From: Roseomonas sp.
GTDB lineage: Bacteria > Pseudomonadota > Alphaproteobacteria > Acetobacterales > Acetobacteraceae
Length of the DNA: 64,000 bases
NCBI GenBank assembly: GCA_020249435.1
Contig: JADCFQ010000009.1
Location: 1-64,000, forward strand
Reading direction: 5' to 3'
The notes below the pieces were generated by a model that saw only the letters and a list, made by a program, of their open reading frames with translations, did no database searches and was not told the origin of the DNA. Positions 1 to 8,842 of this stretch are shown one piece after another; the stretch's first letter is position 1, and each line of letters starts with the position of its first letter. A program made the translations under genes and the position numbers.

Positions 1-14
1 ACCGGGGGGGACAA

Positions 15-585
15 ACTGATGCAGCGAAGCGGGAAGTAGCCAACCCTGGTCCACATCCCACGCTCGGAAGGTCTTGCTCATAAAACAAGTGAATCAGAAA
101 TAATACCAAAAAACTAGCGAATTCTCAGACAGGCTCCTAGATGGTCGTGGTAAGCCTGCCAATGGTCATGCCGGGCCTGGAGGCTTTTCAGAATTAAGCC
201 AGCCCCGCGACCGCACTTGATAATATCCGTGAAACCCTTTCGGGCGCCTCCATTGTTACTCTTCTCAGTGCGTTCAAGTTTGTTCCAATAATCATCGACA
301 AATTTTTCAGCCTCAATAATATAGTCTTCAGGTGTTGATCCTTGCATAACGTTCTCAAACTTTTCTGCCGTTTCTGCTAAAACTTTAAATCGTTCTGCAC
401 GGAACTTGGCCCCCCGCTCTCCGGTGGTGGAGTCCTTAAGGCGTACGCCCAACTCGGCTGCCAACGCTTTCAGTAATGCGCGCTTACGCTCCATGTCGCT
501 GTTGGTCATCGTCATTTTTCCCTACCTGGGCGCCGTCTGGCCTATCGAAATAAATTCCCATGGAGAAATGGTCACTGATGCAGCG
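15..585. repeat. 12-bp direct repeat bounding an AT-richer segment
   Basis: ACTGATGCAGCG occurs at 15-26 and again at 574-585, bracketing the AT-richer hypothetical gene. It could be an attachment-site core or a target duplication. An 11-base part of it (CTGATGCAGCG) also occurs inside recG at 16855-16865, so chance is a real alternative. Only the 12-mers match; the flanking bases differ. Confidence 0.3.
114..515 (-). CDS. Hypothetical protein, possible acquired gene
   Basis: A 133-residue ORF that I do not recognise. It looks soluble and mostly helical, rich in Lys, Glu and Ala in the first 90 residues, with no signal peptide, membrane segment or known motif. The base composition is unlike the rest of the window: by hand count bases 241-360 are about 41% GC, while the neighbouring genes are clearly much richer. 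It lies between two copies of the 12-mer ACTGATGCAGCG (15-26 and 574-585). No integrase or transposase is visible, and the left flank is cut off by the window. Coding status is plausible but unproven; it could be a fragment of a mobile element. Confidence 0.45.
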   Translation of the reverse strand: MTMTNSDMERKRALLKALAAELGVRLKDSTTGERGAKFRAERFKVLAETAEKFENVMQGSTPEDYIIEAEKFVDDYWNKLERTEKSNNGGARKGFTDIIKCGRGAGLILKSLQARHDHWQAYHDHLGACLRIR

Positions 586-698
586 TGGCGCAACCCTCTT
601 GTGCGAGGTTCCTGCTGAAGGATATTCTGGCTGAGCCTAGACGCCAAAATTCCAAAGAAACTGCGCGTGACCCGTCTGCCATGCCCTTAGGTGTACGA

Positions 699-1340
699 AT
701 GTCGCCTCTTTTTGCTGACCGAGCCGAGGCCGGGCGCAGCCTTGTGCCTTTGCTGCAAGCGCGCGGCTTTGCCGATCCCCTGGTCTATGCCCTGCCGCGC
801 GGTGGCGTACCTGTGGCGCTACCCATCGCACAAGGCTTGCATGCCCCGCTTGATCTGTTGCTGGTGCGCAAATTGGGTGTGCCCTGGCAGCCGGAATTGG
901 GCTTTGGGGCGATTGCCGAAGGTCTGGAAGAACCGTTGTTCAATCAGGACATCATCGCCGCCACCGGCCTGACGGAAGACATGATTGCGCCGGTGCTGGC
1001 GGCGGAAAGGCGGCAACTCGCCCGCCGCAGCGCCGTTTATGTGAAGGGCTGGCACCGGCAGGACCCCAAGGGGCGCATTGCCATTCTGGTGGATGATGGG
1101 CTCGCCACCGGCATCACGGCACGCGCGGGGCTTGCGGCGCTACGCAAGCGCAGCGCAGCGCGCCTGGTGCTCGCCGTGCCTATCGCCGCGCCCGAAAGCG
1201 TCGCGGAATTCCAGGGCCTCGCGGATGAGGTGATCACGGCCGAGACCGCCCCCATCCGCTTTGGCATTGGCGCCTTCTACCAGGATTTCCACCAGATCAG
1301 CGATGCCGAAATGCTGGAAATGCTGGCCGGCGCCCCTTGA
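699..1340 (+). CDS. Phosphoribosyltransferase-domain protein
   Basis: A 213-residue type I phosphoribosyltransferase-fold protein. The PRPP-binding signature ILVDDGLATGITARA lies in the middle, where the two acidic residues and the Gly/Thr turn bind the ribose 5-phosphate. The N-terminal YALPRGGVPVALPIA stretch is typical of the stand-alone phosphoribosyltransferase family often found beside dienelactone hydrolase or erythromycin esterase genes. The substrate base is unknown. The ATG at 699 is preferred because AGGTG precedes it by a suitable distance; the frame is open further upstream to 585. Its stop codon abuts the stop of the convergent DUF3141 gene, giving the palindrome TGATCA with no spacer. 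Confidence 0.8.
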   Translation: MSPLFADRAEAGRSLVPLLQARGFADPLVYALPRGGVPVALPIAQGLHAPLDLLLVRKLGVPWQPELGFGAIAEGLEEPLFNQDIIAATGLTEDMIAPVLAAERRQLARRSAVYVKGWHRQDPKGRIAILVDDGLATGITARAGLAALRKRSAARLVLAVPIAAPESVAEFQGLADEVITAETAPIRFGIGAFYQDFHQISDAEMLEMLAGAP

Positions 1341-3644
1341 TCACGCCGCGCGTTGCGGGCGCACCGCCAGCACTTCACGCAAGCGCTGCAAGCGCGCGCG
1401 GGCATTATCGCCCAGCTCCTCATCCGGGCCGGCGACGGTTTCCACCGCCTTCAACGCCTTCCGGCGAGAAGCCGCATCGGGCAGCAGCACGGTCAGCGCC
1501 TTGATCGCCTCTTCCGGGAAAAGCGTTGCGATCATGGTCTGCTCCCGGATCACCCCCATGCGCTCCGCCGCGCTCATTTGCGCAAAGGGTGCTTCGGTGG
1601 TGAGCAATTGGTTGGACCGCGCTAGGCGTGAACGCCGCACCGCGCCGCGCGCATCAGCCAGCAGGATCATCATGCGAATGACCGCTTCCGCATAGCCGCC
1701 TTGCGCGAGCTTTAACTCAGCCTCCGCACGCTGCGGCGCATCGGTGGTGACGGAATCACGCGCGGCTTCCGCTTCTGCCTCATAATCCTCACCGGTGACG
1801 CCAGCGGCATGCAGCGTGCCATAGACGCCATGAAAGGCGGTCTCCACCCAGGCATCGCGCAGATCGCGCATGGCGTTGAAGCCATATTCCATCGAATCCG
1901 CAAAGGCTTTTTCGAAAGCGAGGAAGGGATTATTTGCCGCGACGGGTCGGCGATTTTCTCGCGCGAGCCCCGCAAGGGATGAAACCGGCCCCATAAATGG
2001 GTTCATGTCGCTCAGCGCATAACGGCGCCAGCGCATCGGGTTCATCCGCCGGCGTGTCTCGGCACCCATTTCCGTGCTGAATTGGCGGATCACGGGGGCC
2101 ACCAGCACATCATACAAATGCTGGTTCAATTCGGAAATCTGCGCCACTGCGGGGAAGGCCTCGTTCTCGGCCTCGCCGGAAATCTCCCGCACATGGGCGA
2201 TGCTGCGTTCGACCAATTCCACCTGCCATGCGCCATCCTCATGACCTTCATGCCCGGTGATGACCATTTCATAAAGTCCCGGGGCCACGGATTCGATCAT
2301 GTCAATCGTGGTGGCGATTTCGCTGTGTTCCTTCTTCGCCACCTTGCCGGAGACGAAAATGCCGAGATGCCCGATATCCTCATGCAACAGATACACAATC
2401 GTCTGGCCCAGCGATTTGATTTCGCGTTCATCGCGATAGACATCGGCAATCCAGCGGAGCGCCTGGCCGGGCGGCGTGATATTATCGCCGGCCGAGGCAA
2501 AGACGATGACCGGCGCCTTCACTTCGCGCATATTGAAGGTCTGCCCATCGCCTGCGGCAATGCGCCCGGAAGAGAAACGATTGCCGATGAACAGATTTTC
2601 CACGATCCAGCGAATCTCATCGCGGTTCATCAGGAAATAGCCGCCCCACCAGCGTTCGAATTCCAGGAAGCGCTCGGCTTCCTGATCCACATTTTCGTAA
2701 AGGTCGAAATACTTGCGGAACCAGGTATTGGCGGGCGACAGCGCCTCAAAATTCGCGACCAGATTGGCGCCGTCAAAACGGCCATTGCCCATATCGGCCA
2801 TGAGCGCTGCGGGCCAGCCGCCACCGGCCAAGCCGCCCAGATAGCGCATGGGGTTCTTGCCCTTTTCGCCCGCCCAATAGGAAAGCGGCGCACCATTCAG
2901 GACCAGCGCGCCAAGCTGATTGGGCATAGAGGCGCCGAGCATCATCACCGCCCAACCGCCCTGGCAATTGCCAATCACAACGGGCTTCGGCGCCTTGGGG
3001 TGGGCATCGGTCACATGCTTCAGGAACACTGCTTCGGCGGCGGTGATGTCCAGAATCGTCTGGCCCGGTTCGGGGTCCCGGAAAAAAATCACGAAATACA
3101 CGGGATGCCCGCGACGCAAGGCAACACCCACCTGGCTGTCTGACTTGAAGCCGCCAATGCCCGAGCCATGGCCGGCGCGCGGGTCAATGATCAGAAAGGG
3201 GCGGAGCGTGTCATTGCTCGGCGCCATATCTTCGGGCGGCGTAATGCGGACCAGCGCGTAATTCACCGGGCGCTTCAACTTGCGGCCATCCACCACGGTT
3301 TCATAGTCAAAAATCAGCACGGGCGGGCAGCCGGCCTTTTCATGTGCGACAAAATTATTGCCCGCTTCGCGCATCGTGTCCCAGAACAGAAAGCTGCGCT
3401 GCGCCGCATCCAGCATATACGAAGCCGCATCCATCGCCAGGTTCTGCGGCGCCTGCATCAGCCCCCGGCTGGCCTTGCCCAGGCTTTCCAGCGGCGCCTT
3501 CGGGTTCAGGGCATCAGGCAGGGTGCGGGCATGGCGGCCCACCACATCTGCCATGATGCGGGATTGTTCCAGCACGCGCTGGGCGGTTGCATTGCCCTTG
3601 CTCAGCAATTCCCGACCGGGGGGGATGGGGCGCTTGGTGGTCAT
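1341..3644 (-). CDS. DUF3141 domain protein (PHA-synthase-like alpha/beta hydrolase)
   Basis: A 767-residue protein matching the DUF3141 family, which resembles class I polyhydroxyalkanoate synthases in its alpha/beta-hydrolase core. The nucleophile elbow GNCQGGW puts a cysteine at about residue 227, as in PhaC enzymes. A later PVIVFASAGDNITPP segment carries the likely acidic residue, and HEDIGHLG the histidine. A roughly 100-residue N-terminal helical part and a 250-residue C-terminal helical part flank the core. Its true reaction is not established for the family. AGGAG sits 9 bases before the ATG at 3644. No PHA genes (phaA, phaB, phasin) are nearby, so a storage role is only a suggestion. 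Confidence 0.85.
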   Translation of the reverse strand: MTTKRPIPPGRELLSKGNATAQRVLEQSRIMADVVGRHARTLPDALNPKAPLESLGKASRGLMQAPQNLAMDAASYMLDAAQRSFLFWDTMREAGNNFVAHEKAGCPPVLIFDYETVVDGRKLKRPVNYALVRITPPEDMAPSNDTLRPFLIIDPRAGHGSGIGGFKSDSQVGVALRRGHPVYFVIFFRDPEPGQTILDITAAEAVFLKHVTDAHPKAPKPVVIGNCQGGWAVMMLGASMPNQLGALVLNGAPLSYWAGEKGKNPMRYLGGLAGGGWPAALMADMGNGRFDGANLVANFEALSPANTWFRKYFDLYENVDQEAERFLEFERWWGGYFLMNRDEIRWIVENLFIGNRFSSGRIAAGDGQTFNMREVKAPVIVFASAGDNITPPGQALRWIADVYRDEREIKSLGQTIVYLLHEDIGHLGIFVSGKVAKKEHSEIATTIDMIESVAPGLYEMVITGHEGHEDGAWQVELVERSIAHVREISGEAENEAFPAVAQISELNQHLYDVLVAPVIRQFSTEMGAETRRRMNPMRWRRYALSDMNPFMGPVSSLAGLARENRRPVAANNPFLAFEKAFADSMEYGFNAMRDLRDAWVETAFHGVYGTLHAAGVTGEDYEAEAEAARDSVTTDAPQRAEAELKLAQGGYAEAVIRMMILLADARGAVRRSRLARSNQLLTTEAPFAQMSAAERMGVIREQTMIATLFPEEAIKALTVLLPDAASRRKALKAVETVAGPDEELGDNARARLQRLREVLAVRPQRAA

Positions 3645-3799
3645 GGCTTAGGCTCCTGTTTCGGGCGTCTTCCTGCGCCTCTAGCACGGGGGTTTCAAGT
3701 ATTTTTTGCGGTGCAGCAAATTTCCGAGGGGGCAGGCGCCTTGCCTTGGCGGCAGTCTCGGCGGAAGCTTGGCCGACAAGCTGAAGGGGAGAACGCCAC

Positions 3800-4483
3800 A
3801 TGTATGTCGAACAGCGCCAATATACCTTCCATCCGGGCAAGATGCCGCTTTGGATGGATGCCTATCAAAACCTCGGTGGCCCGGCTTCGGCCCGGCATAT
3901 GGGGCCATTGCTCGGCTTCTTTCAGGTGGAAGTGGGCACCATCAACCGCGTGGTCTTCTTCCGCGGCTGGGATGATATTGATACCCGCGAAGCAGGGCTG
4001 GCAGCGCGGGAGGCCGATCCCGATTGGCAGGCCTTCCGCAAGCGGTCGGCGGAAGCCGGGGCGCTCGCGCAGCAGGAAGTCAAGTTCCTGAAAACCGTGC
4101 CGTTTTCGCCCATCACCCAGGCCAAGGGCTTCCAATTCAAGCGGGAAATCGGCGGGACGGGCATGTTCGTGGATCACCGCACCTATGATTTCCACCCCGG
4201 CAAGATGGCTGGCTGGCTGGAAGCCTACGAAAAATACGGCCTGCCGGTGCAAAAGCGCATGCTGGGTCAATTGCTGCTTTTCGCGGTGACCGAGATTGGG
4301 CCGATCAACCAGGTGGTCTTCATGTGGGCCTATGAGAGCCTGGGCGACCGCGACCGCCGCCGCACTGCGATGATGAGCGATCCGGGCTGGGCCGAATTCG
4401 GCAAGGCGATTGCGCCGCTGGGGGCGCTGAAGCAGCAGACGGTGATGGAAATGAAGCCGACGGCGTTTTCGCCGGTGAAGTGA
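3800..4483 (+). CDS. NIPSNAP family protein, two tandem domains
   Basis: A 227-residue protein made of two copies of the NIPSNAP ferredoxin-like domain, at about residues 1-100 and 117-223. Both copies share the pattern Y-x-F-H-P-G-K-M near the start and a GxINxVVF strand in the middle. NIPSNAP proteins are small dimeric alpha/beta barrels with no agreed enzymatic function, and in bacteria they often sit near catabolic genes. GGGGAG precedes the ATG. The gene is divergent from DUF3141 across 155 bases that presumably hold both promoters, and it is followed by a strong hairpin at 4491-4519. Confidence 0.85.
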   Translation: MYVEQRQYTFHPGKMPLWMDAYQNLGGPASARHMGPLLGFFQVEVGTINRVVFFRGWDDIDTREAGLAAREADPDWQAFRKRSAEAGALAQQEVKFLKTVPFSPITQAKGFQFKREIGGTGMFVDHRTYDFHPGKMAGWLEAYEKYGLPVQKRMLGQLLLFAVTEIGPINQVVFMWAYESLGDRDRRRTAMMSDPGWAEFGKAIAPLGALKQQTVMEMKPTAFSPVK

Positions 4484-4490
4484 CCAGCCT

Positions 4491-4519
4491 GCGCGCCAGG
4501 GTGACACGCCCTGGCGCGC
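4491..4519. terminator. Hairpin downstream of the NIPSNAP gene
   Basis: A perfect 11-bp inverted repeat, GCGCGCCAGGG (4491-4501) and CCCTGGCGCGC (4509-4519), with a 7-base loop, begins 8 bases after the NIPSNAP stop codon. There is no T-tract after it, so it may act as an RNA-stabilising or Rho-assisted hairpin rather than a classical intrinsic terminator. Confidence 0.5.
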
Positions 4520-4562
4520 AATACGCCGCTAAATCGTTAAAAAATGATTGTTACACTTTGCT

Positions 4563-4577
4563 TTAAGAACCTGTTAA
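4563..4577. promoter_or_regulatory. CtrA-type binding site (TTAA-N7-TTAA)
   Basis: TTAAGAACCTGTTAA matches the alphaproteobacterial CtrA consensus TTAA-N7-TTAA exactly. It lies 40 bases upstream of the EAL gene start. A half-site TTAA is also present at 4537-4540. In a GC-rich genome an exact full site placed in a promoter region is unlikely by chance, though not impossible. CtrA itself is not in this window. Confidence 0.55.
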
Positions 4578-4616
4578 GGTTTTGGCCTGCGTATACTCTC
4601 GCAATTGCCGGAAGGA

Positions 4617-6233
4617 ATGATGCGAAGCGCCGCAACCCCCAAAGTCAGAAGCCTCTCTCGCAGCAGCAGGGATCGTTTTGTGATCTTTGCTTTTGCGGCG
4701 GCTGAATTATTGGTGGAAACGGATCTCCAAGGCAACATTACCTTCGCTGAAGGCGCCTTCCGTGCCCGGTTTGGTCGGCCCGCGCAGGAGTTTCTTGGCA
4801 AGCCCGTGGCTTCTCTGGTGGCGACCAGTGATCGCCCTGCCTTTGCAACCGCCTTGGGGCTTTTGCTTGAACGTGGTCGCCTAAAGCCTGCCGCCCTGAA
4901 GCTGGCGGATGATGCTGCCACTGCTTTCAGCGTAGCCGCGCTACGGCTTGATGATGCGGAGCCAAAGCTGGTCCTTACCTTTGCACCGCTGCCCCGTGAA
5001 TTGCCCGGTGGCCCGCTGCCTGGTGGGCCTGGGCTTGCCAGCCTCGCCGAAGAAATCCTGCGTTCAGGCGAACCAGGTGGTCCGGTCGGCTTTCTGGAAT
5101 TGACTGGCCCGGCGGGCCGATATGTGCCCGGCGGTGACGTCAATCAGGAAATCCAGGCTGAATTGAACAAGCAAGCGGGTGAGGGCGCCGTCGCGACAGA
5201 ACTCGCCGCCGGGCGCTACGGTGTCTTGCCGGGTCAGGCGCCGTTTGATCTGCCGGCGCTGACCTCAGCGGTTGCGGAAATCCTCAAGGATCGCGGCGTC
5301 AATGATGTCTCGGTCGGTGCCATGGCTGTGGGGCTTGAGGCAGAGGGGCTGAGCCAGGTCCAGGCCACGCGGGCGCTGCGCTTCGCGCTGGCCGCTTTTG
5401 CGCGGGGCGGCAATGATGCGCTTGAAAAGGCGGGCTTTGCCGGGGGGCTGGCGGGCTTCCTGGATAGCGCTTCGGAACGCGCTAATCTGCTCCGCCGCAG
5501 CATTGCGGAACGGCGCTTCCGCATGGCCTTCCAGCCGATTGTGGCCCTTTCCGATCGCACCCCACATCATTATGAGGCGCTGATCCGCCCCCTTCAGGCC
5601 GATGATACGGCCATGTCTCATCCTGGCGAATTCGTCGCCTTGGCCGAGGCCGTGGGCCTGACCGAGGAACTTGATTGGGCGGTGGTAAGCGCGGTGTGTG
5701 AAGCGGCTGGGGCCGCCGGCGGCACGCGGGTAGCCTGCAACCTGTCCGGGCTTTCCCTGCAAAGCCCCAAATTCCGCGAGGATATGAAGACACTGCTGGA
5801 AAACACGCCGGGTATGGCAGAACGCCTGGTAGTGGAAATCACCGAAACCGCCGAAATCGAGGATGAGGATGAGGCCGCCCGCATGATCGCCTTGCTGCGG
5901 CGGCACAAGATACCGGTCTGCCTGGATGATTTCGGCGCTGGCGCTGCGGCCTTTCGGTATTTGCGCGCCTTCAAGGTGGATTATGTGAAGGTGGATGGCA
6001 TTTATGTCGCCAATGCCTTGCAGAGCGAACGTGATCGGGGCTTTATCGCCGCCATGGTTGACCTTGCCTGCACGGTCGGCGCCCAGGTGGTGGCTGAACG
6101 CATTGAAACGGAAGAAGAAGCGGCGCTGATGCTTGAACTCGGCGTGCGCTATGGCCAGGGCTATCTTTTCGGCAAGCCGAAGATGGAATTGGCCACCCGT
6201 AAAGCAGGGCAGGCCTGGCAAGAAGAAAAGTGA
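4617..6233 (+). CDS. EAL-domain cyclic-di-GMP phosphodiesterase with N-terminal PAS-like domain
   Basis: About 538 residues with no membrane segment. Residues 20-120 resemble a PAS sensor (a VETDLQGNITFAEGAF strand-turn-strand). A linker of unclear fold follows, then an EAL domain from about residue 290 to the end. Visible catalytic elements are YEALIRP (the E near residue 320), the Asn in ACNLSG, the EITETA glutamate, CLDDFGAG, YVKVDG and GQGYLFGKP. The usual AEGVE element reads AERIETEEE. It should therefore hydrolyse c-di-GMP to pGpG, but activity is untested. No GGDEF domain is present. The start could be ATG 4617 or ATG 4620; GGAAGG is close by. Its TGA overlaps the GTG start of the next gene, so translation is probably coupled to the glycosyltransferases. 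Confidence 0.88.
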   Translation: MMRSAATPKVRSLSRSSRDRFVIFAFAAAELLVETDLQGNITFAEGAFRARFGRPAQEFLGKPVASLVATSDRPAFATALGLLLERGRLKPAALKLADDAATAFSVAALRLDDAEPKLVLTFAPLPRELPGGPLPGGPGLASLAEEILRSGEPGGPVGFLELTGPAGRYVPGGDVNQEIQAELNKQAGEGAVATELAAGRYGVLPGQAPFDLPALTSAVAEILKDRGVNDVSVGAMAVGLEAEGLSQVQATRALRFALAAFARGGNDALEKAGFAGGLAGFLDSASERANLLRRSIAERRFRMAFQPIVALSDRTPHHYEALIRPLQADDTAMSHPGEFVALAEAVGLTEELDWAVVSAVCEAAGAAGGTRVACNLSGLSLQSPKFREDMKTLLENTPGMAERLVVEITETAEIEDEDEAARMIALLRRHKIPVCLDDFGAGAAAFRYLRAFKVDYVKVDGIYVANALQSERDRGFIAAMVDLACTVGAQVVAERIETEEEAALMLELGVRYGQGYLFGKPKMELATRKAGQAWQEEK

Positions 6234-7333
6234 CCGCCGCGGCGCTGCCGCGCCTTTGCGTGGTGATCCCCTGCTTCAACGAGGCAGCGAATGTGGCGCC
6301 CATGGTGGCGCGGCTGGATGCCACGCTGTCGGGCATCGCCTGGGAAGCGATTTTTGTAGATGATGACAGCCCTGATGGCACCAGCGCTGCCGTGCGCGCC
6401 ATTGCCGCGCAGGATGCGCGCATTCGTGGCATCAGGCGCATCGGGCGGCGCGGCCTGGCTTCCGCTTGTATTGAGGGCATGCTTGCGACGTCAGCGCCTT
6501 TTCTTGCGGTGATTGATGGCGATTTGCAGCATGATGAAACCCTGCTGCCGCGCATGCTGGAAGCGCTTGAAGCAGGTGAAGCCGATATCGTGATCGGCAG
6601 CCGCAATATCGAAGGCGGCGACAAGCAGGGCGGGCTGACCGCCGCGCGGCAAATGATTTCCGATACTGGCGCGGCGCTTGCCAATGCTGCCTTGCCTATC
6701 CGCGTGAGTGACCCGATGAGCGGTTTTTTCGCCCTGCCGCGCGAGTTGTTTGAAGAAGTCGCGCCTCGTCTGACCGGTACCGGCTTCAAGATCCTATTGG
6801 ATATTTTGCTGTCAACAAAACGGCCTTTGCGGAGCCTGGAAATTCCCTATTCCTTCCGTGCGCGCGTGGCGGGCGAAAGCAAGCTGGATGCGGCGGTATT
6901 GTTGGAATTCGCGGGGCTGCTGGCGGATAAGGCTTTGGGCGGTGTGGTGCCGCTGCGCTTCCTGTCCTTCGCCGCCGTGGGGGCGATTGGTGTGCTGGTG
7001 CATCTGGCGGTGCTCGGGCTGCTGCATGGCTTGGTTGGAATGGGTTTCAACGCGGCGCAATGGGCGGCCACGCTGGTAGCGATGACCGCGAATTTTTTGC
7101 TCAATAATCGCATCACCTATCGTGATCGGCGCCTACGTGGCCCCGCGCTACTGCGTGGATTGGCGCTGTTTTATCTGGTCTGCGGATTGGGCGCGGCGGC
7201 CAATATCGGCATTGCCAATCTGCTGCTGCGTGATGGCGTGCTGGCCTGGGGTTTCGCGGGCGCCGCGGGCGCTGCGCTGACGGTGGTGTGGAATTACGCG
7301 GTTTCGGCCACGCTCGTTTGGCGCGCCAAGTGA
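6230..7333 (+). CDS. GT2 polyprenyl-phosphate glycosyltransferase fused to GtrA flippase domain
   Basis: A 367-residue fusion. The first 230 residues are a DPM1-like GT2 domain (start VVIPCFNEAANV; VDDDSPDGT; the acidic metal site DGDLQHDE), which transfers a sugar to polyprenyl phosphate on the cytoplasmic face. Residues 245-365 are a GtrA domain with four predicted membrane helices, thought to flip the lipid-linked sugar. The GTG start at 6230 overlaps the EAL stop, and its own stop overlaps the GTG of the GT39 gene. The set looks like a complete make-flip-transfer pathway for decorating lipid A, O-antigen or another envelope glycan. The sugar identity cannot be read from sequence. Confidence 0.88.
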   Translation: MTAAALPRLCVVIPCFNEAANVAPMVARLDATLSGIAWEAIFVDDDSPDGTSAAVRAIAAQDARIRGIRRIGRRGLASACIEGMLATSAPFLAVIDGDLQHDETLLPRMLEALEAGEADIVIGSRNIEGGDKQGGLTAARQMISDTGAALANAALPIRVSDPMSGFFALPRELFEEVAPRLTGTGFKILLDILLSTKRPLRSLEIPYSFRARVAGESKLDAAVLLEFAGLLADKALGGVVPLRFLSFAAVGAIGVLVHLAVLGLLHGLVGMGFNAAQWAATLVAMTANFLLNNRITYRDRRLRGPALLRGLALFYLVCGLGAAANIGIANLLLRDGVLAWGFAGAAGAALTVVWNYAVSATLVWRAK

Positions 7334-8784
7334 ATCCTTGGCTGGTTGCGCTGCTGGCGCTCACGGGTTTGCGGCTGCTGCTGGCGGCGATCCTGCCGCT
7401 TTCCCCGGATGAGGCTTATTACTGGGTCTGGTCGCGCCATCTCCAGCCAGGCTATCTGGACCACCCGCCCATGGTTGCGGTCTTCATCTGGCTCGGCACG
7501 GCGCTGGTTGGTGAAAACGCGCTTGGCGTGCGGCTTTTGGGGCCACTCTCGCTCTTCATCGGTTCCCTGATGCTGGCGCGCAGCGCGGAAGATCTTTTTC
7601 CGGGCCGAGGTGCCGGGCCTTGGGCGGCAGCGCTGATGAATGCGACGCTGTTCGCCGCCCTCGGCGCCGTCACCATGACCCCCGACACGCCCTTGCTATT
7701 CTTCTGGGTGGCGACGCTTTGGGCGGTGACGCGGGCGCACCACACGGGCGATGCGCGCTGGTGGCTGGCCGCCGGGATTTTCGCGGGCGGTGCCTTGCTG
7801 TCCAAATACACCGCCGCCTTGCTCGGCTTCGGGCTGGTGCTGTGGCTGCTGCTGCTGCCCGAGGCGCGGCGCTGGCTGCTGCGCTGGCAGCTTTGGGCGG
7901 GGGGCGCTTTGGCAGTGGCGATGTTTGCCCCCGTGATCCTGTGGAATGCCGCGCATGAATGGGCATCCTTCGCCAAGCAAGGCGGGCGCACGGCAGCCGG
8001 TGGGGCAGGGCAGAGCCTCCGCTGGCTTGGCGAATTGCTCGGTGGGCAGGTGGCACTGGTCACACCCTTGGTGTTTCTGCTGTGCCTCGTGGGCGCCGTT
8101 ATGGCGGCGCGGCAGGTCTGGCGCCTACGCGATGCCGGGGCGGGGCTGTTGCTCGCGCTGATCCTGCCAGGGGCGGCGATTTTCGTCTGGCAGGCGCTGG
8201 GCAGCCGGGTGCAGGGGAATTGGCCGGCGATCCTTTATCCCAGTGCGGCCATTGCCGCCGCTGCGCTGCTACCGGCTTCCTGGTTGCGGCTACGCATGCC
8301 GGCCTTGGTGCTGGGCTTTGCCATGGCGGGTGCGGCCTATCTGCAAGCCACCGCCGCGCCCTTGGCGCTGCCGCGCCGCCAGGACCCAACATTGGCCCGC
8401 CTCGGCGGCTGGGATGGGCTGGCGGCTGATCTGGCGCGGGCTGCGGAGCGTGAGGGTGTGGGTTTCATCGCTGCCGAGGAATATGGCCTGGCTTCCGGAA
8501 TGGCCTTTCGCCTGCCGGCTGAACTTCGCGTGGTGGCGATGGACCCGCGCTGGCGCTTCTTCACCCTGCCTAAGCCGCCCGAAGACGCATCTGGCTTGCT
8601 GATCCGCAGCGAAAGACGCGGTGAGGGGCCGCCGCTTTGGCCCGGCGCAACCCCGATTGAAGGCGATGCCGGGCGCCTGATCCGCGCCCGCCGAGGGCAG
8701 GAAGCCGAAGCCTATCGGCTGTTTCGCGTGACGACAGCGCCCGGCCAGCCGCCAAGTGCGGTTTTGCCAAGGCCGGGGCGTTAA
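7330..8784 (+). CDS. GT39-family (ArnT/PMT-like) membrane glycosyltransferase
   Basis: A 484-residue integral membrane protein with about ten hydrophobic helices. Near the start is the acidic periplasmic-loop motif LSPDEAYYWVWS followed by LDHPPMVA, the hallmark of ArnT/PMT_2-type enzymes that use polyprenyl-phosphate-sugars on the outer side of the inner membrane. A soluble tail follows at about residues 355-484. The GTG at 7330 gives a 4-base overlap with the upstream stop. A start at 7288 is possible but would overlap the GT2 gene by 46 bases. It is the expected acceptor-side partner of the GT2-GtrA protein. Confidence 0.85.
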   Translation: MNPWLVALLALTGLRLLLAAILPLSPDEAYYWVWSRHLQPGYLDHPPMVAVFIWLGTALVGENALGVRLLGPLSLFIGSLMLARSAEDLFPGRGAGPWAAALMNATLFAALGAVTMTPDTPLLFFWVATLWAVTRAHHTGDARWWLAAGIFAGGALLSKYTAALLGFGLVLWLLLLPEARRWLLRWQLWAGGALAVAMFAPVILWNAAHEWASFAKQGGRTAAGGAGQSLRWLGELLGGQVALVTPLVFLLCLVGAVMAARQVWRLRDAGAGLLLALILPGAAIFVWQALGSRVQGNWPAILYPSAAIAAAALLPASWLRLRMPALVLGFAMAGAAYLQATAAPLALPRRQDPTLARLGGWDGLAADLARAAEREGVGFIAAEEYGLASGMAFRLPAELRVVAMDPRWRFFTLPKPPEDASGLLIRSERRGEGPPLWPGATPIEGDAGRLIRARRGQEAEAYRLFRVTTAPGQPPSAVLPRPGR

Positions 8785-8789
8785 TCTTC

Positions 8790-8819
8790 TTGACCTTATG
8801 GGAGAGCGGGCCTTTATCC
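8790..8819 (+). promoter_or_regulatory. Possible sigma-70 promoter for msrP
   Basis: TTGACC (8790-8795) is followed after 17-18 bases by TTTATC/TTATCC (8813-8819). It lies in the gap between the GT39 stop and the msrP start. The -35 is good and the -10 weak, so this is a suggestion only. Confidence 0.3.
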
Positions 8820-8842
8820 GTTCCAAAGAAAGGCCGCCCGCC

